Shown here one piece after another: positions 16,601 to 25,434 of a stretch of 64,000 nucleotides of DNA (position 1 is its first letter; the number at the start of each line of letters is the position of its first letter). Position numbers and translations under genes: made by a program. This DNA comes from Rhodobacteraceae bacterium UBA6213 (GTDB taxonomy: Bacteria > Pseudomonadota > Alphaproteobacteria > Rhodobacterales > Rhodobacteraceae), in NCBI GenBank assembly GCA_002421605.1, contig DISJ01000017.1, positions 52,786 to 116,785 of the forward strand, given 5' to 3'. The notes under the pieces were generated by a model. It saw only the letters and a list, made by a program, of their open reading frames with translations, was not told the DNA's origin and ran no database searches.

Positions 16601-17971
16601 TCAGCGCGCGCTGATTGGCCCGATCCGCTCACGCCAGAAACGCACCATCAATAGCGTCGCAGCGGCGGCCAGCCCCACCACAAGCCCGAACCAAAGCCCG
16701 ACGCCACCCAAACCCAGCGGAAAGGCCAGCAGATAGCTGGCCGGAATCCCGATTACCCAATAGCTGACCGAGGCAAGCCACATTGGCACGCGTGTATCCT
16801 GCACGCCGCGCAGCAGGCCCAGCGCCATCACCTGCATCGCGTCAAACATCTGAAACAGCGCCGCCACCATCAGCAACTGGGCGCCAAAGGCAATAATCCC
16901 GGCGGCACCGGGGTTGGCCCGATCCAGAAACAGCGCCACCAGCGTTTCAGGAATCGCCAAAAACACCACGACCGCCGCCACTGCAAAGGCCAGCGACATC
17001 GCCGTGGCGGTAGCCGCCGCATCGCGCAGGGCGCGCGCATCGCGCGCGCCGTCCGCGCGCCCCACCCGCACCGTCGCCGCATTCGATAGGCCCAGATGCA
17101 CCATGAAGGTCAGCGCCGCAAGTTCGAGTGCGATGCCATGTGCTGCCAGCGCCTCAGCGCCAAGCCAGCCCATCATCAGGGCCGATGCCTGAAACAGCCC
17201 ACCTTCGGCAAGCCCTGTTAAACCGATCGGTAGGCCAAGGCGAAACACTTGCGCCATCGCCTGCAGGTCGGGGCGCCAAAAACGGTGAAAAAGCTCGAAC
17301 TGACGCAACTCTCGAAGCCCGCCCGCAAAGGCCGCCAGCAGCACCGCACCAATGATTTGCACGCTTAGCGTGGCAATCGCGGCGCCCCGCACACCCAGCT
17401 CTGGCGCGCCCCAGTTGCCAAAGATCAGCGCCCAGTTCAACGCCACGTTCACCGGCACGCTAATCAGCGTCACCCAAAGCACGATCTGCGTGCGCTCGAA
17501 CGCGGCAAGGTAGCTTTTCAGCACCATGATCAAAAGCGCGGGCACCATGCCAAAGCCCGCGATACGCAAGTATTCCTGCGCCATCGCCGCCACCTCAGGC
17601 TTTTGCCCTGCAAGCAGCAAGATCGGGCCGGACCACCACATCAGCGGCGCCACCGCAAACCCGTATAGCGCCGATAGCCAAAGCCCCATGCGCGTATTGC
17701 GCCGCACCTGCGTGGTGTCGCCCGCGCCAAGCGCCGAGGCCACCATGCCCAAAACCGCGATGCCAAAGCCCGAACCAAGAATGAACACAATGAAAAATGC
17801 CGATGATCCAAGCACCACCGCCGCAAGCGCGGTAACACCATACCAGCCCAGCATCACCGTGTCGGTGACGTGCAGCAACATCTGCGCAAGGTGGCTTGCA
17901 ATCAGAGGTAGGCCCAGCACCAGAAGTGCGCGCGCGTGGGTAGCATAACTAAGGGGGGCGGGTTTGTTCAT
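16601..17971 (-). CDS. MATE family efflux transporter (NorM/DinF-like)
   Basis: Multidrug and toxin extrusion antiporter of the inner membrane, 456 residues with about twelve hydrophobic helices in two similar halves, the standard MATE length. The opening LVLGLPLIASHLAQMLLHVTD and the central GLPIGLTGLAEGGLFQASA segments are typical of the NorM branch. ATG 17971 (MNKPAPLSY) is preferred to a TTG at 18007. The substrate and the coupling ion (Na+ or H+) cannot be assigned. It is convergent with the 16175 gene, 9 bases apart. Confidence 0.93.
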   Translation of the reverse strand: MNKPAPLSYATHARALLVLGLPLIASHLAQMLLHVTDTVMLGWYGVTALAAVVLGSSAFFIVFILGSGFGIAVLGMVASALGAGDTTQVRRNTRMGLWLSALYGFAVAPLMWWSGPILLLAGQKPEVAAMAQEYLRIAGFGMVPALLIMVLKSYLAAFERTQIVLWVTLISVPVNVALNWALIFGNWGAPELGVRGAAIATLSVQIIGAVLLAAFAGGLRELRQFELFHRFWRPDLQAMAQVFRLGLPIGLTGLAEGGLFQASALMMGWLGAEALAAHGIALELAALTFMVHLGLSNAATVRVGRADGARDARALRDAAATATAMSLAFAVAAVVVFLAIPETLVALFLDRANPGAAGIIAFGAQLLMVAALFQMFDAMQVMALGLLRGVQDTRVPMWLASVSYWVIGIPASYLLAFPLGLGGVGLWFGLVVGLAAAATLLMVRFWRERIGPISAR

Positions 17972-18016
17972 TCCGCCGTTGTTAGCGCCGGTCCTTGTGT
18001 TGGGCAAGCGCGCGTA

Positions 18017-18619
18017 TCAGGGTTTGCGCGCCACAAAATCGATCAAAGCAGCACGCCCCTCGTGACCCGCGCCTTCGCTGAGCACCGCGTCATAATCGGC
18101 CTCATCCACGATTTGCCATCCCGCAAACGCGGCGCGCAGTAGATCGAGCGTGTAAAGGTGTTCAGGGTCGCGTGGGCCGCCGCTGTGGTTTTCGATCTGG
18201 CGGGTGGCAAAACCGTGCAGCAGCACCAACCCGCCCGGTCGCAATGTTGTGGCGATGCCCGCAAAGATTTCCGCGCGCAACGAGGGTGGTGCGAACTGGA
18301 TGAAAACCCCAAAAACCGCGTCAAAAGCCTCGGGCTGCCAGTGCCAGTCCTCAACGCGGCAGAAGTGAAACTCTGGCTGAGGCACCTGCCCCGCAGCCAG
18401 CGCCCGCGCCTTGGCCAGTGCCACGTCAGAGCCATCAAACGCGGTAACTTCAAACCCCTGCCGGGCAAGAAATGCGCCGTGGCGCCCCTCGCCGTCCGCG
18501 ACCGAAAGCACCCGCGCGCCCGGCGACAACCGCGCCGCCTGTCGGCGCACGAAATCGGCCGGCGCAGTGCCGTAGTGGTAGCCCTCGCCCGAAAACCTCT
18601 GGTCCCAACCGCTGCTCAT
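18017..18619 (-). CDS. SAM-dependent methyltransferase (TehB/thiopurine-type fold)
   Basis: Class I methyltransferase of 200 residues. Motif I is RVLSVADGEGRHGAFLA (about residues 38-54), followed by an acidic strand end in VTAFDGSDVALAKA and a motif IV-like FDAVFGVFIQFAPP. The start at 18619 (MSSGWDQRFSGEGYHYG) follows GGTGAGGGGG; the reading frame is open further upstream but without coding character. The N-terminus resembles TehB-like methyltransferases, but the substrate is unknown. It runs in the same direction as the MATE gene, 45 bases upstream of it. Confidence 0.88.
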   Translation of the reverse strand: MSSGWDQRFSGEGYHYGTAPADFVRRQAARLSPGARVLSVADGEGRHGAFLARQGFEVTAFDGSDVALAKARALAAGQVPQPEFHFCRVEDWHWQPEAFDAVFGVFIQFAPPSLRAEIFAGIATTLRPGGLVLLHGFATRQIENHSGGPRDPEHLYTLDLLRAAFAGWQIVDEADYDAVLSEGAGHEGRAALIDFVARKP

Positions 18620-18798
18620 TGCTCGCCCCCTCACCTGCCCCCGCGCTGAAGCCCAGGTATGGCGGCTGGTGCACCCGCGCACAAGGGCGGGGGCGCCCGC
18701 GCAGTTTCTGCCAAACATGGGTGCCACGATGCCTGCGCGCGGGCTCTTTTCATTGCCCGTGCGAAGCCTCAGGATATGCACAGCAACAAGGGGGCACC

Positions 18799-19458
18799 AT
18801 GCTGACGCTTTATGGCATCTACCGCTCGCGCGCGACGCGCAATATCTGGCTTCTGGCCGAACTCGGGGCAAGCTACCGCTTTGTGCCGGTAATTCAAGGC
18901 TACCGGCTAGCCGACCCGGCAGCCAAGGACGCGCCGCTCAACACCACCTCGCCCGCGTTTCTGGCGATCAGCCCGGCGGGCGCGGTGCCGGTGCTTGATG
19001 ACGATGGTTTCGTGCTAAGCGAATCGCTGGCGATCAACCTCTACCTCGCGCGCAAGTTCGGCGGCGCGCTGGCACCAAGCGATGCGCAGGAAGACGCGCG
19101 CATGCAGCAATGGGCCTTTTATGGCGTCAGCGCCATCGAGGGCCCGGCGCTCGAGATTTCCTATGCCTATGCGCGCGGCGAAGATGCAGCCGAGGCCGGG
19201 CGTGCGGTGATCGCGGCAGCAGCGCAAAAACTGCAACGCCCCTTCAAGGTGCTTGAAGCATATCTGGCAAAATCCCCGCACATGGTAGGCGACCGCTTTA
19301 CCGTGGCCGACATCAACATGGCCGAAATGGTGCGCTATGCGCAGGCCCACATGGCACTGATGGACGCGTTTCCGGCCCTAAAGGGCTGGCTTGCCGCCTG
19401 TCAGGCGCGCCCAGCCTTCAAGGCGATGTGGGAAAAGCGGGCGACGGAACCGGCATGA
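18799..19458 (+). CDS. Glutathione S-transferase family protein
   Basis: 219-residue GST: thioredoxin-like N-terminal domain (residues 1-80) with a SRATRNIWLLAELG helix 1 and the cis-Pro/glutathione-binding GAVPVLDDDGFVLSESLAI stretch, then an all-helical C-terminal domain ending in LAACQARPAFKAMWEKR. The start at 18799 has AAGGGGG upstream; the open frame extends much further without a ribosome site. Substrate unknown. Its stop overlaps the start of the ArsC-like gene by 4 bases (ATGA), so the two thiol-related genes form an operon. Confidence 0.92.
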   Translation: MLTLYGIYRSRATRNIWLLAELGASYRFVPVIQGYRLADPAAKDAPLNTTSPAFLAISPAGAVPVLDDDGFVLSESLAINLYLARKFGGALAPSDAQEDARMQQWAFYGVSAIEGPALEISYAYARGEDAAEAGRAVIAAAAQKLQRPFKVLEAYLAKSPHMVGDRFTVADINMAEMVRYAQAHMALMDAFPALKGWLAACQARPAFKAMWEKRATEPA

Positions 19459-19793
19459 GCGGCGCGATCACTCTTTACGGCATACCCACCTGCGATACCT
19501 GCAAAAAAGCGCAAAAGGCGCTGGTGGCGGCGGGCCGTACCGTCACCTTGCGCGATCTGCGCGCCGAGCCGCTGAGCGAGGCGGAATGGGCCCCCCTGCT
19601 TGCCGAATTTGGCAGCCGCCTTGTCAATCGCAACTCGACCACATGGCGCGGCCTGAATGCTTGGATGAAAGAATCCGAAGCTGATGCACAGTTGCTTGCA
19701 AACCCCACGCTGATGCAACGCCCGCTGCTTGCCGACGGCGAAAAGATGACGCTCGGCTGGGATGAAAAAGCGCAAGCCGTCTGGGGGCTTTAG
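19455..19793 (+). CDS. ArsC/Spx family reductase-like protein
   Basis: 112-residue thioredoxin-fold protein of the ArsC family. The N-terminus LYGIPTCDTCKKAQ carries Cys13 and Cys16, and PTLMQRPLLADGEK holds the arginine that follows the cis-loop in ArsC proteins. This group (YffB/Spx-like) often lacks real arsenate reductase activity, and no ars genes are nearby, so I leave the function open. The start ATG 19455 lies in the ATGA overlap with the GST gene; the upstream ATG at 19428 lacks support. Confidence 0.88.
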   Translation: MSGAITLYGIPTCDTCKKAQKALVAAGRTVTLRDLRAEPLSEAEWAPLLAEFGSRLVNRNSTTWRGLNAWMKESEADAQLLANPTLMQRPLLADGEKMTLGWDEKAQAVWGL

Positions 19794-19902
19794 GCGCGCG
19801 ACCACCATTTTGGCCTTCTCGATCGACACCGGGGCAATCAAGTGATTGCCCCGGCGCGCTGGTTCGGCCACAATATGCGGCAATCAAACCCGAGCAGGTA
19901 CT

Positions 19903-21858
19903 ATGGCAGACGACCTTCTTTCCGCGCGATCGGAAACCTATGACGCATCCTCGATCGAGGTGCTTGAGGGGCTTGAACCGGTGCGCAAGCGTCCCGGCAT
20001 GTATATCGGGGGCACCGACGAACGGGCGTTGCACCATCTGGTGGCAGAGGTGCTCGACAATGCGATGGATGAGGCGGTTGCAGGGCATGCAAACCGCATC
20101 GAAGTAGAACTTGCCGCAGATTACACCGTGACGGTGCGCGATAACGGGCGCGGCATCCCCGTGGATCCGCACCCCAAGTTTCCCGGCAAGTCGGCGCTTG
20201 AAGTGATCATGTGCACGCTGCATTCGGGCGGCAAGTTTTCGGGCGACAGCTACGAAACTTCGGGCGGCTTGCACGGTGTGGGGGCCAGCGTCGTCAATGC
20301 GCTTTCCGACAGCATGGTGGTGCAGGTCGCACTCAACCGCGAACTGTGGGAGCAAAGCTTTTCGCGTGGGATACCCCAAGGGCCAATCGCGAAAATTGGC
20401 ACTGCGCCCAACCGTCGTGGCACCTCGGTTGCCTTTCACGCCGACGAGCAGATTTTCGGGCACAACCGCTTTCGCCCGGCGCGAATGCTGAAACTGGTGC
20501 GCTCGAAGGCCTATCTCTTTTCCGGTGTCGAAATCCGTTGGAAATGCGAAATTCCCGATGGCGACACGCCAATGGAGGCGGTGTTCCACTTCCCCGGCGG
20601 CCTTGCCGATTATCTTGGCGAGCAGCTTCAGGGCTGCACCAACTATGCCGAGCGGCCTTTCGCGGGCAAAGTGGGTTTTGCCGAAAAGTTCGGCGTGCCC
20701 GGGTCTGTGGAATGGGCAATCAACTGGACGCCCTCGCGCGACGGTTTCATCCAAAGCTATTGCAACACCGTACCCACGCCCGAGGGCGGCACGCATGAGG
20801 CTGGCTTCTGGGCCGCGATCCTCAAAGGTGTGCGCGCTTACGGCGAACTGGTCAAAAACCGCAAAGCGGCCGATATCACCCGCGACGATCTGGCGCTTGG
20901 CGGTTGCGCGCTGGTCTCAACCTTTATCCGCGAGCCCGAGTTTGTCGGCCAGACCAAAGACCGCCTCGCCACCGCCGAGGCTGCTCGGCTGGTCGAAGGT
21001 GCGGTGCGGGACCATTTCGACAACTGGCTGGCAGCCGATACCAAATCGGCTGGCGCTATCCTCGATTTTCTGGTGCTGCGCGCGGAAGAGCGGCTGAAGC
21101 GGCGGGCCGAAAAGGAAACCGCGCGCAAAACCGCAACCAAAAAGCTACGTCTCCCGGGCAAGCTGGTCGATTGTTCCTCGGTCAACCGCGAGGGCACCGA
21201 GCTTTTCATCGTCGAAGGCGACAGCGCCGGGGGCAGTGCCAAGATGGCGCGAGAGCGCAAGAATCAGGCGCTGCTGCCCTTGCGCGGCAAAATCCTGAAC
21301 GTGCTTGGTGCGGCCTCGGCCAAAATGGGCGACAACGCCGAAATCGCCAACCTCAGCATGGCGCTGGGGGTGGGGCTTGGCAGCAAGTTTCGCCTTGATG
21401 ATCTGCGCTATGAAAAGATCATCATCATGACTGACGCCGATGTGGACGGCGCGCATATTTCCAGCTTGCTGATGACCTTTTTCTTCACCCAGATGCGACC
21501 CTTGATCGACAAGGGGCACCTCTACCTCGCTTGCCCGCCGCTGTATCGGCTGACCCAAGGCGCGCGGCGACTTTATGTTTCCGACGACGCCGAGAAAGAC
21601 GCGGCGCTGGAAAAGGGCCTTGGCGGCAAGGGCAAAATCGACGTGCAACGCTTCAAGGGCTTGGGCGAGATGGATGCCAAAGACCTGAAAGACACCACCA
21701 TGAACCCCGCAACGCGCAAGCTGATCCGGGTGACGATTGACGATGAGGTGGGCGGCGAGACGGCAGAACTGGTCGAGCGGCTGATGGGCAAACGGCCGGA
21801 ACTGCGTTTCCAGTACATTCAGGAAAATGCGAGGTTCGTGGAGGAGTTGGATGTGTGA
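19903..21858 (+). CDS. parE: DNA topoisomerase IV subunit B
   Basis: ATPase subunit of the type II topoisomerase that decatenates daughter chromosomes. 651 residues: GHKL ATPase domain (about 20-220; VLDNAMDEAVAGHANRIEV, DNGRGIPVDPHPKFPGKSAL), transducer domain (230-400), TOPRIM domain (LFIVEGDSAGGSAKMARER near 430; TDADVDGAHISSLLM near 510) and the C-terminal tail KGLGEMDAKDLKDTTMNPATR. The lack of the GyrB-type insertion and the ParE-like RKRPGMYIGGTDERALHHL identify it as ParE. The start at 19903 was chosen by homology; the frame is open upstream to 19846. parC is not in this window. Confidence 0.96.
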   Translation: MADDLLSARSETYDASSIEVLEGLEPVRKRPGMYIGGTDERALHHLVAEVLDNAMDEAVAGHANRIEVELAADYTVTVRDNGRGIPVDPHPKFPGKSALEVIMCTLHSGGKFSGDSYETSGGLHGVGASVVNALSDSMVVQVALNRELWEQSFSRGIPQGPIAKIGTAPNRRGTSVAFHADEQIFGHNRFRPARMLKLVRSKAYLFSGVEIRWKCEIPDGDTPMEAVFHFPGGLADYLGEQLQGCTNYAERPFAGKVGFAEKFGVPGSVEWAINWTPSRDGFIQSYCNTVPTPEGGTHEAGFWAAILKGVRAYGELVKNRKAADITRDDLALGGCALVSTFIREPEFVGQTKDRLATAEAARLVEGAVRDHFDNWLAADTKSAGAILDFLVLRAEERLKRRAEKETARKTATKKLRLPGKLVDCSSVNREGTELFIVEGDSAGGSAKMARERKNQALLPLRGKILNVLGAASAKMGDNAEIANLSMALGVGLGSKFRLDDLRYEKIIIMTDADVDGAHISSLLMTFFFTQMRPLIDKGHLYLACPPLYRLTQGARRLYVSDDAEKDAALEKGLGGKGKIDVQRFKGLGEMDAKDLKDTTMNPATRKLIRVTIDDEVGGETAELVERLMGKRPELRFQYIQENARFVEELDV

Positions 21859-21991
21859 GCGTGCACGCCCGTTTCGCTATCACTCGCACTTCGCAGCACG
21901 GTAGCGCCGCCTACTGCAGCACCCGACCTGCCGTGCGCCAAGGCTTGGTGTTGTCCCTGAGCCTCATGCGGCACGGTATAGGTGCCTGCCC

Positions 21992-22390
21992 TCACAGCTT
22001 CTGAACATACTCCATCAACTCGACCAGCCGCAGCGGTGTCGGCGTCAGTATCCCGTCGCCGCTGTCGTAAAGCACCATTTCACCGGCGAGTAGCGTCGCA
22101 TAGCCGGGCATCTCGGGGGTGGGGGTGGCGCGGGCGTAGCCCCAGATCTGGGTCATTACCTTGGCGCGCGGAAAGGTGCCGCCGTTGCGCGCGGCGATCG
22201 TGGTCAGATCAGTTGGGGCGGGGTCGAGGCTGGCGCTGCGGGTGCCATCGCCCTTGCCGCCCGCACCGTGGCACGCGGCGCAATAGGTTGCAAAATCGGA
22301 AGCCCCGGTCGTTGCAGGCGCTTCGGGCGGCTTACCGCAAGCAGCAAGCACGGAAAGGATGGCGAGAGGGAACATCAGGCGGTTCAGCAT
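21992..22390 (-). CDS. Membrane-anchored (lipoprotein) c-type cytochrome
   Basis: 132-residue monohaem cytochrome. The signal peptide ends in a lipobox (VLAAC, Cys18), so it is predicted to be lipid-anchored, facing the periplasm. The haem-binding CAACH is at residues 37-41, and a Met in PTPEMPGYATLL is the likely sixth ligand. The start at 22390 follows a perfect AAGGAGG. It lies just downstream of lolD on the same strand but is unrelated to lipoprotein sorting. The redox partner is unknown. Confidence 0.88.
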   Translation of the reverse strand: MLNRLMFPLAILSVLAACGKPPEAPATTGASDFATYCAACHGAGGKGDGTRSASLDPAPTDLTTIAARNGGTFPRAKVMTQIWGYARATPTPEMPGYATLLAGEMVLYDSGDGILTPTPLRLVELMEYVQKL

Positions 22391-22447
22391 CGGGGCCTCC
22401 TTGCGCAACATGCTAGCCTTGGGCCAAGTGGCGCGCCATGCGCCAGA

Positions 22448-23122
22448 TCAGACGACAAGGCCGCGTTCTAGGCGAACCACGCGGTCCATCCGTGCGGCCA
22501 GCGCCATATTATGAGTGGCAATCAGCGCCGCCAAGCCGGTTTCGCGCACCACCTCCATCAGCACTCCGAACACTTGATCCGAAGTGGCAGGGTCTAGGTT
22601 GCCGGTCGGCTCGTCCGCCAGCATCAGAGCCGGGCGATTGGCCAATGCGCGGCAAAAGGCAACGCGCTGCTGCTCGCCCCCCGAAAGCTCGGCGGGGCGG
22701 TGATTGACGCGGTCGGCAAGGCCGACGCGGGCCAACAGCGCCTCGGCGTGGGCCTTGGCGGTGGTGCGCGACACCCCATTCGCCAGCTGCGGCAGCACGA
22801 TATTCTCGGCGGCGGTGAACTCGGGCAGAAGGTGGTGGAACTGATAGACAAAGCCAAGCGTCTGGCGACGTGCCGCGGTGCGCCGCGCATCTGCCAGCCC
22901 CGCCATATTCTGCCCAAGCAGATGCACCATGCCCGCATCGGGCGTATCAAGTAGCCCCGCGATGTGCAGCAAGGTCGATTTGCCCGCACCAGAGGGTGCG
23001 ACCAGCGCAACCACCTCGCCGCGCGCCACCGTCAGCGATACGCCGCGCAGCACCTGCACCGCACCCGGCGTGCCCAGCATGTAGCCCTTTTCAATGCCCT
23101 GAAGCGCCAGCACTTCATTCAT
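22448..23122 (-). CDS. lolD: Lipoprotein-releasing ABC transporter ATPase LolD
   Basis: Cytoplasmic ATPase of the Lol system that extracts mature lipoproteins from the inner membrane for transfer to LolA. 224 residues: Walker A APSGAGKST (42-50; Ala replaces the usual first Gly), Q-loop VYQFHHLLPEF, signature ELSGGEQQR, Walker B LMLADEPTGNLD and H-loop ATHN. It overlaps the membrane subunit gene by 8 bases, so the two are co-translated. The HHLLPEF stretch after the Q-loop is diagnostic of LolD within the MacB/LolD group. Confidence 0.95.
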   Translation of the reverse strand: MNEVLALQGIEKGYMLGTPGAVQVLRGVSLTVARGEVVALVAPSGAGKSTLLHIAGLLDTPDAGMVHLLGQNMAGLADARRTAARRQTLGFVYQFHHLLPEFTAAENIVLPQLANGVSRTTAKAHAEALLARVGLADRVNHRPAELSGGEQQRVAFCRALANRPALMLADEPTGNLDPATSDQVFGVLMEVVRETGLAALIATHNMALAARMDRVVRLERGLVV

Positions 23123-24398
23123 AGCGCAGCGCCTCGACCGGGTTCAGCCGCGCCGCGCGGCGGGCCGGGAAAATGGTGACCACCAGCGAAAGCCCCAGCG
23201 ACAGGCCCACCGCTTTGAGCACATCTGAAAGCCGCAGTTCTGCAGGAAGCTCGTAAATACCTCGAATCGACGGATCCCAAACCCCGCCACCGCCGACCCA
23301 GTTCACGAGTGACATGATCTGGTCGATATACAGCGCGAACAGGCAGCCAAGCGTCACCCCCGCCGCAGTGCCAAGCGTGCCGGTAAAAGCGCCGCAGAGA
23401 AAGAATATCCGCAGCACCGATCCTTGGCTCAGCCCCATCGTGCGCAAAATGCCGATGTCGCGCCCCTTGTTCTTGACCAGCATGATCAGCCCCGAAGTGA
23501 TGTTCATCGCAGCGATCAGCACCAGCACCGAAAGGATCACGAACATCACGTTGTCTTCCATCGTCAGCGCGCGCAGAAAACTGCCCGAAGCGTCGCGCCA
23601 CGTCCAAAGGATCGTGCCGCTGTGCGAGGCCATCAGCGCCGGGGCCCAGTTATCCACCGCCTCGGGGTCATCGACGAAGACCTCGATCTCGTCGGCTGCG
23701 CCTTCGCGGTTAAAAAAGGTCTGCGCTTCGGCAAAGGGCATGTAGGCGCGGGTACGGTCGATATCCCAGCGCCCGGCCGTAAAGATATAGACCACCTCAT
23801 AGGTCGAAACGCGCGGGCTGACGCCAAACGGGGTTTTTGCGCCGTTGGGTGAAAGCATCCGCACCCGGTCTCCGACCCCCACCCCAAGCTCGCGCGCAAG
23901 GCCAGAACCGATGGCGATACCTTCGCCAAAGCGGGAAATGTCTCCTAGCGAGGTTTCCGGGTTGGCAACGCGCGGAATGGTGGCAAGATCTTCGGCGCTG
24001 ATGCCGTAAACCTCGGCCACGTTCGAACGATCCGAGGCGGTCAGCATCACCTGCCCGCGCACCAACGGCGCCGCGCGGGTGATTCCGGAGATGGCGCGGA
24101 TGGCTGTGGCGCGTTCGGCATAGTCAGGCATGGCGCGCGTATAGGCACCGCTGTCGGTTGTTGCGCCCGTGGAATAGACCGTCACATGCGCATTAGTGCC
24201 AAGAATGGTATCGACAAATTCGTCGCGAAAGCCTGCGCGCACCGCAAGCGTGGCGATCAGCGCCATCACCCCCAACGTGATGCCGATCAGCGAAATCCAC
24301 GTCATCACACTGACGCCACCTTCGGCGCGCCGCGCGCGCAGATAGCGCCAGGCGATCATCCATTCAAAGGCGGCAAAGGGGCGGGTTCGACTGCTCAT
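23115..24398 (-). CDS. lolC: Lipoprotein-releasing ABC transporter permease LolC/LolE type
   Basis: Inner-membrane subunit of the lipoprotein exporter, 427 residues. One N-terminal membrane helix (about 28-50, MTWISLIGITLGVMALIA), a large periplasmic domain (about 55-275) and three C-terminal helices (about 280-415) give the MacB/FtsX topology. N-terminal FEWMIAWRYLRARRAEGG is the LolC/E family opening. Only one permease gene is present, as in many Alphaproteobacteria where a single LolF-type homodimer serves. No clear Shine-Dalgarno lies directly before ATG 24398; a hairpin occupies that position. Confidence 0.95.
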   Translation of the reverse strand: MSSRTRPFAAFEWMIAWRYLRARRAEGGVSVMTWISLIGITLGVMALIATLAVRAGFRDEFVDTILGTNAHVTVYSTGATTDSGAYTRAMPDYAERATAIRAISGITRAAPLVRGQVMLTASDRSNVAEVYGISAEDLATIPRVANPETSLGDISRFGEGIAIGSGLARELGVGVGDRVRMLSPNGAKTPFGVSPRVSTYEVVYIFTAGRWDIDRTRAYMPFAEAQTFFNREGAADEIEVFVDDPEAVDNWAPALMASHSGTILWTWRDASGSFLRALTMEDNVMFVILSVLVLIAAMNITSGLIMLVKNKGRDIGILRTMGLSQGSVLRIFFLCGAFTGTLGTAAGVTLGCLFALYIDQIMSLVNWVGGGGVWDPSIRGIYELPAELRLSDVLKAVGLSLGLSLVVTIFPARRAARLNPVEALRYE

Positions 24399-24400
24399 GC

Positions 24401-24426
24401 TGCAAAGGGTTGTTCAGCCCTTTGCA
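24401..24426. other. Hairpin immediately upstream of the lolC start codon
   Basis: TGCAAAGGG (24401-24409) and CCCTTTGCA (24418-24426) form a perfect 9-bp stem with an 8-base loop, ending 2 bases before the lolC start codon (ATG read from 24398). The only Shine-Dalgarno-like AAAGGG on the minus strand lies inside the 5' arm. Confidence 0.5.
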
Positions 24427-24594
24427 TCGCGCGTCAAGTCATGTGCCGAAGAGTCACGGGGAATTCAGCCGTAAACAGCGAGCCGCCGCCTCGTTTCGCG
24501 CAGTCCTATGTCAAAAGAGGCGCACGACCCGGCGCGGGTTGCACTGAAGGTCGGCTGCGGCTGACACTGGCGCGCCGAAAGGTTCAAACGTCAA

Positions 24595-24620
24595 CGGGCG
24601 GCTTCGCAAAAAGCCGCCCG
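24595..24620 (-). terminator. GC-rich hairpin after the outer-membrane protein gene
   Basis: CGGGCGGCTT (24595-24604) and AAGCCGCCCG (24611-24620) form a perfect 10-bp stem with a 6-base loop, 31 bases past the stop of the minus-strand beta-barrel gene. The loop reads TTTGCG on that strand; there is no U-tract after the stem, so strength is uncertain. Confidence 0.5.
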
Positions 24621-24650
24621 CGCAATCGTTGCATGAAACAGGTGACCGGC

Positions 24651-25280
24651 TCAGAACCTGCGGATCAATGAAAAGTCCAGCGCCGTCATTGTCGCGTCCA
24701 TGTCCCCGTAGGTTCTATCAAGCTGATAATCGGAAGCGCCGAACTCGACTAGCGTGATCTCGGCGCGCAGGTTCCAGCCACCCTCTGATATCCGCTCGAT
24801 GCCAGCCCCGACAAGATAGCCGAAATCGGTGACAGAGTCGGGAAAGGTCGAATCCGTTGTGTTGAGAACAGTCGCAAGTTCGAACTTAGCGCCAGCAAAA
24901 CCTGCGGTAACATATACAAGATTGCTTCCAAACACCTGACCGATTCTGCCACGCGCGATTACCACTGCGGCAACGCTCGAGGTGCAGATCCAATCCGTAT
25001 TGAAGCAGGGCACGCTGCCATCCATCGCGGCCAGGCCCAGGCTGCCCTCGACACCATAGACCATATCGCCGCGCGACGTGTTCCAGCCGACCAACCCAGA
25101 TGCGCGAGCACCGCCCGACGTGGCACCCACAAGATTTGCTGCAGAGCCTTCGAACGTCGCAGAACCTGCGCCCAGTGCGAAGCCCCAGTATGTGCCGTCA
25201 TATGCGGTTTGCGCCGAGGCGCTACCCACAGTCAGAACCGCCGCCACCCCATTTGCCAAACCCGTGCGAAGATGCCCCAT
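24651..25280 (-). CDS. Outer-membrane beta-barrel protein (OmpA-like/Omp25 type)
   Basis: 209 residues: a signal peptide (LANGVAAVLTVGSASAQ) followed by YDGTYWGFALGAGSATFEG and a series of amphipathic strands ending in ALDFSLIRRF with terminal Phe. Size and the YWGFALGAG opening fit the small 8-stranded barrels of the Omp25/OmpA-like porin domain family of Alphaproteobacteria. One Cys pair (PCFNTDWIC) may form a disulphide loop. Start 25280 was chosen over 25349 because the signal peptide begins there. A perfect palindrome lies 63 bases upstream and a hairpin terminator follows, so it is monocistronic. Confidence 0.85.
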   Translation of the reverse strand: MGHLRTGLANGVAAVLTVGSASAQTAYDGTYWGFALGAGSATFEGSAANLVGATSGGARASGLVGWNTSRGDMVYGVEGSLGLAAMDGSVPCFNTDWICTSSVAAVVIARGRIGQVFGSNLVYVTAGFAGAKFELATVLNTTDSTFPDSVTDFGYLVGAGIERISEGGWNLRAEITLVEFGASDYQLDRTYGDMDATMTALDFSLIRRF

Positions 25281-25342
25281 GGCACCACCCAAAATTGATC
25301 CGAACGCGCTCAATCCGCATCTATACCGAAATATACGCCGCA

Positions 25343-25360
25343 TTTGCATATATATGCAAA
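25343..25360. promoter_or_regulatory. 18-bp perfect palindrome upstream of the outer-membrane protein gene
   Basis: TTTGCATATATATGCAAA reads identically on both strands. It covers the -35 position of a possible minus-strand promoter whose -10 (TATAGA, complement of 25320-25325) lies 17 bases downstream. The arms share TTTGCA with the TTTGCAAA motifs of the pcc/pccR genes. An operator role is inferred. Confidence 0.55.
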
Positions 25361-25434
25361 AATCGCCGAGTTCCGCATCAATTCAAAATGTTATTGCGCT
25401 ACAGCAACAGTGTGCGGCGGCCGCTTTAGATGGA

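Noticed and set aside
19455..19793. Naming the ArsC-like gene as a true arsenate reductase
   Set aside because: No ars operon genes nearby, and the YffB/Spx-like subgroup often lacks this activity; left as a family-level call.
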